NCBI GenBank assembly: GCA_016195275.1
Contig: JACPZZ010000020.1
Coordinates: forward strand, 1 to 43,887
DNA from: Candidatus Aenigmatarchaeota archaeon
GTDB taxonomy: Archaea; Aenigmatarchaeota; Aenigmatarchaeia; JACPZZ01
Reading direction: 5' to 3'
DNA length: 43,887 nucleotides
Part shown: positions 43,813-43,887 of the stretch, piece by piece
Position numbering within the stretch: the stretch's first letter is position 1
Layout: each line of letters starts with the position of its first letter
The notes under the pieces: model-generated
What the model saw: the letters and a program-made list of their open reading frames with translations, nothing else
The model's database searches: none
Told to the model about the DNA's origin: nothing
Translations under genes and position numbers: made by a program

Positions 43813-43887
43813 CTACTCCTCTCCGAGAGCTTCCGTGATGAGACGGTCCACATCCCGGTTAGTCTTGTCTGCGGCGTGTTTGGAGCG
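43813..43887 (-). CDS. C-terminal fragment of a minus-strand CDS (continues beyond window)
   Basis: Open to the window edge: RSKHAADKTNRDVDRLITEALGEE*; coding-like composition. Confidence 0.4.
   Translation of the reverse strand, partial: RSKHAADKTNRDVDRLITEALGEE

Noticed and set aside
1-43887. CRISPR arrays or cas genes
   Set aside because: No regularly spaced repeats or Cas proteins seen; the only RNA-guided nuclease is TnpB.

Overview
This 43.9 kb window is mostly a gene-dense archaeal chromosome segment. It carries TBP, MCM, an RPA32-like protein, Hef-type helicase and nuclease, S3Ae, S15, GatCAB, SRP RNA, pilin genes and a prepilin peptidase, often with TATA/box A-like motifs just upstream of start codons. 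The lineage cannot be fixed from this window; the gene content would fit a DPANN-like or euryarchaeal-like genome. Main content, in order: truncated LamG protein; SRP (7S) RNA; secreted Lon-like protease, M50 protease and DUF1624 protein; a four-gene polyamine operon (speD, speE, carboxynorspermidine dehydrogenase, nspC); pyrG; a HerA/FtsK-like ATPase with an intein in its Walker A motif; an IS200/IS605-type TnpB element directly downstream; a Hef helicase/nuclease split into two overlapping genes; a DUF460 protein; an exosortase/archaeosortase; a long coiled-coil protein; VapBC; DUF2000; prepilin peptidase; CcdA plus a DipZ-like thioredoxin; a pilin/LamG cluster; AMMECR1; rps15-recJ-rps3ae; TBP-MCM-RPA32; gatCAB; an ASCH protein; and tRNA-Arg(TCG). 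Directly after the tRNA there is a truncated tyrosine-integrase-like ORF, followed by about 4 kb with clearly different composition and strong Shine-Dalgarno motifs. That tract encodes a YbjN-like plus bacterial L7/L12-CTD-like fusion and a possible JAB/MPN-like protein, and is either an integrated element or an assembly join. The most interesting observations are the island at tRNA-Arg, the double-route polyamine operon, the split Hef, the P-loop intein next to TnpB, a paralogous N-terminal domain family with a suspicious in-frame stop, a structured leader before rps15, and a perfect 35-nt internal repeat in the TBP gene.
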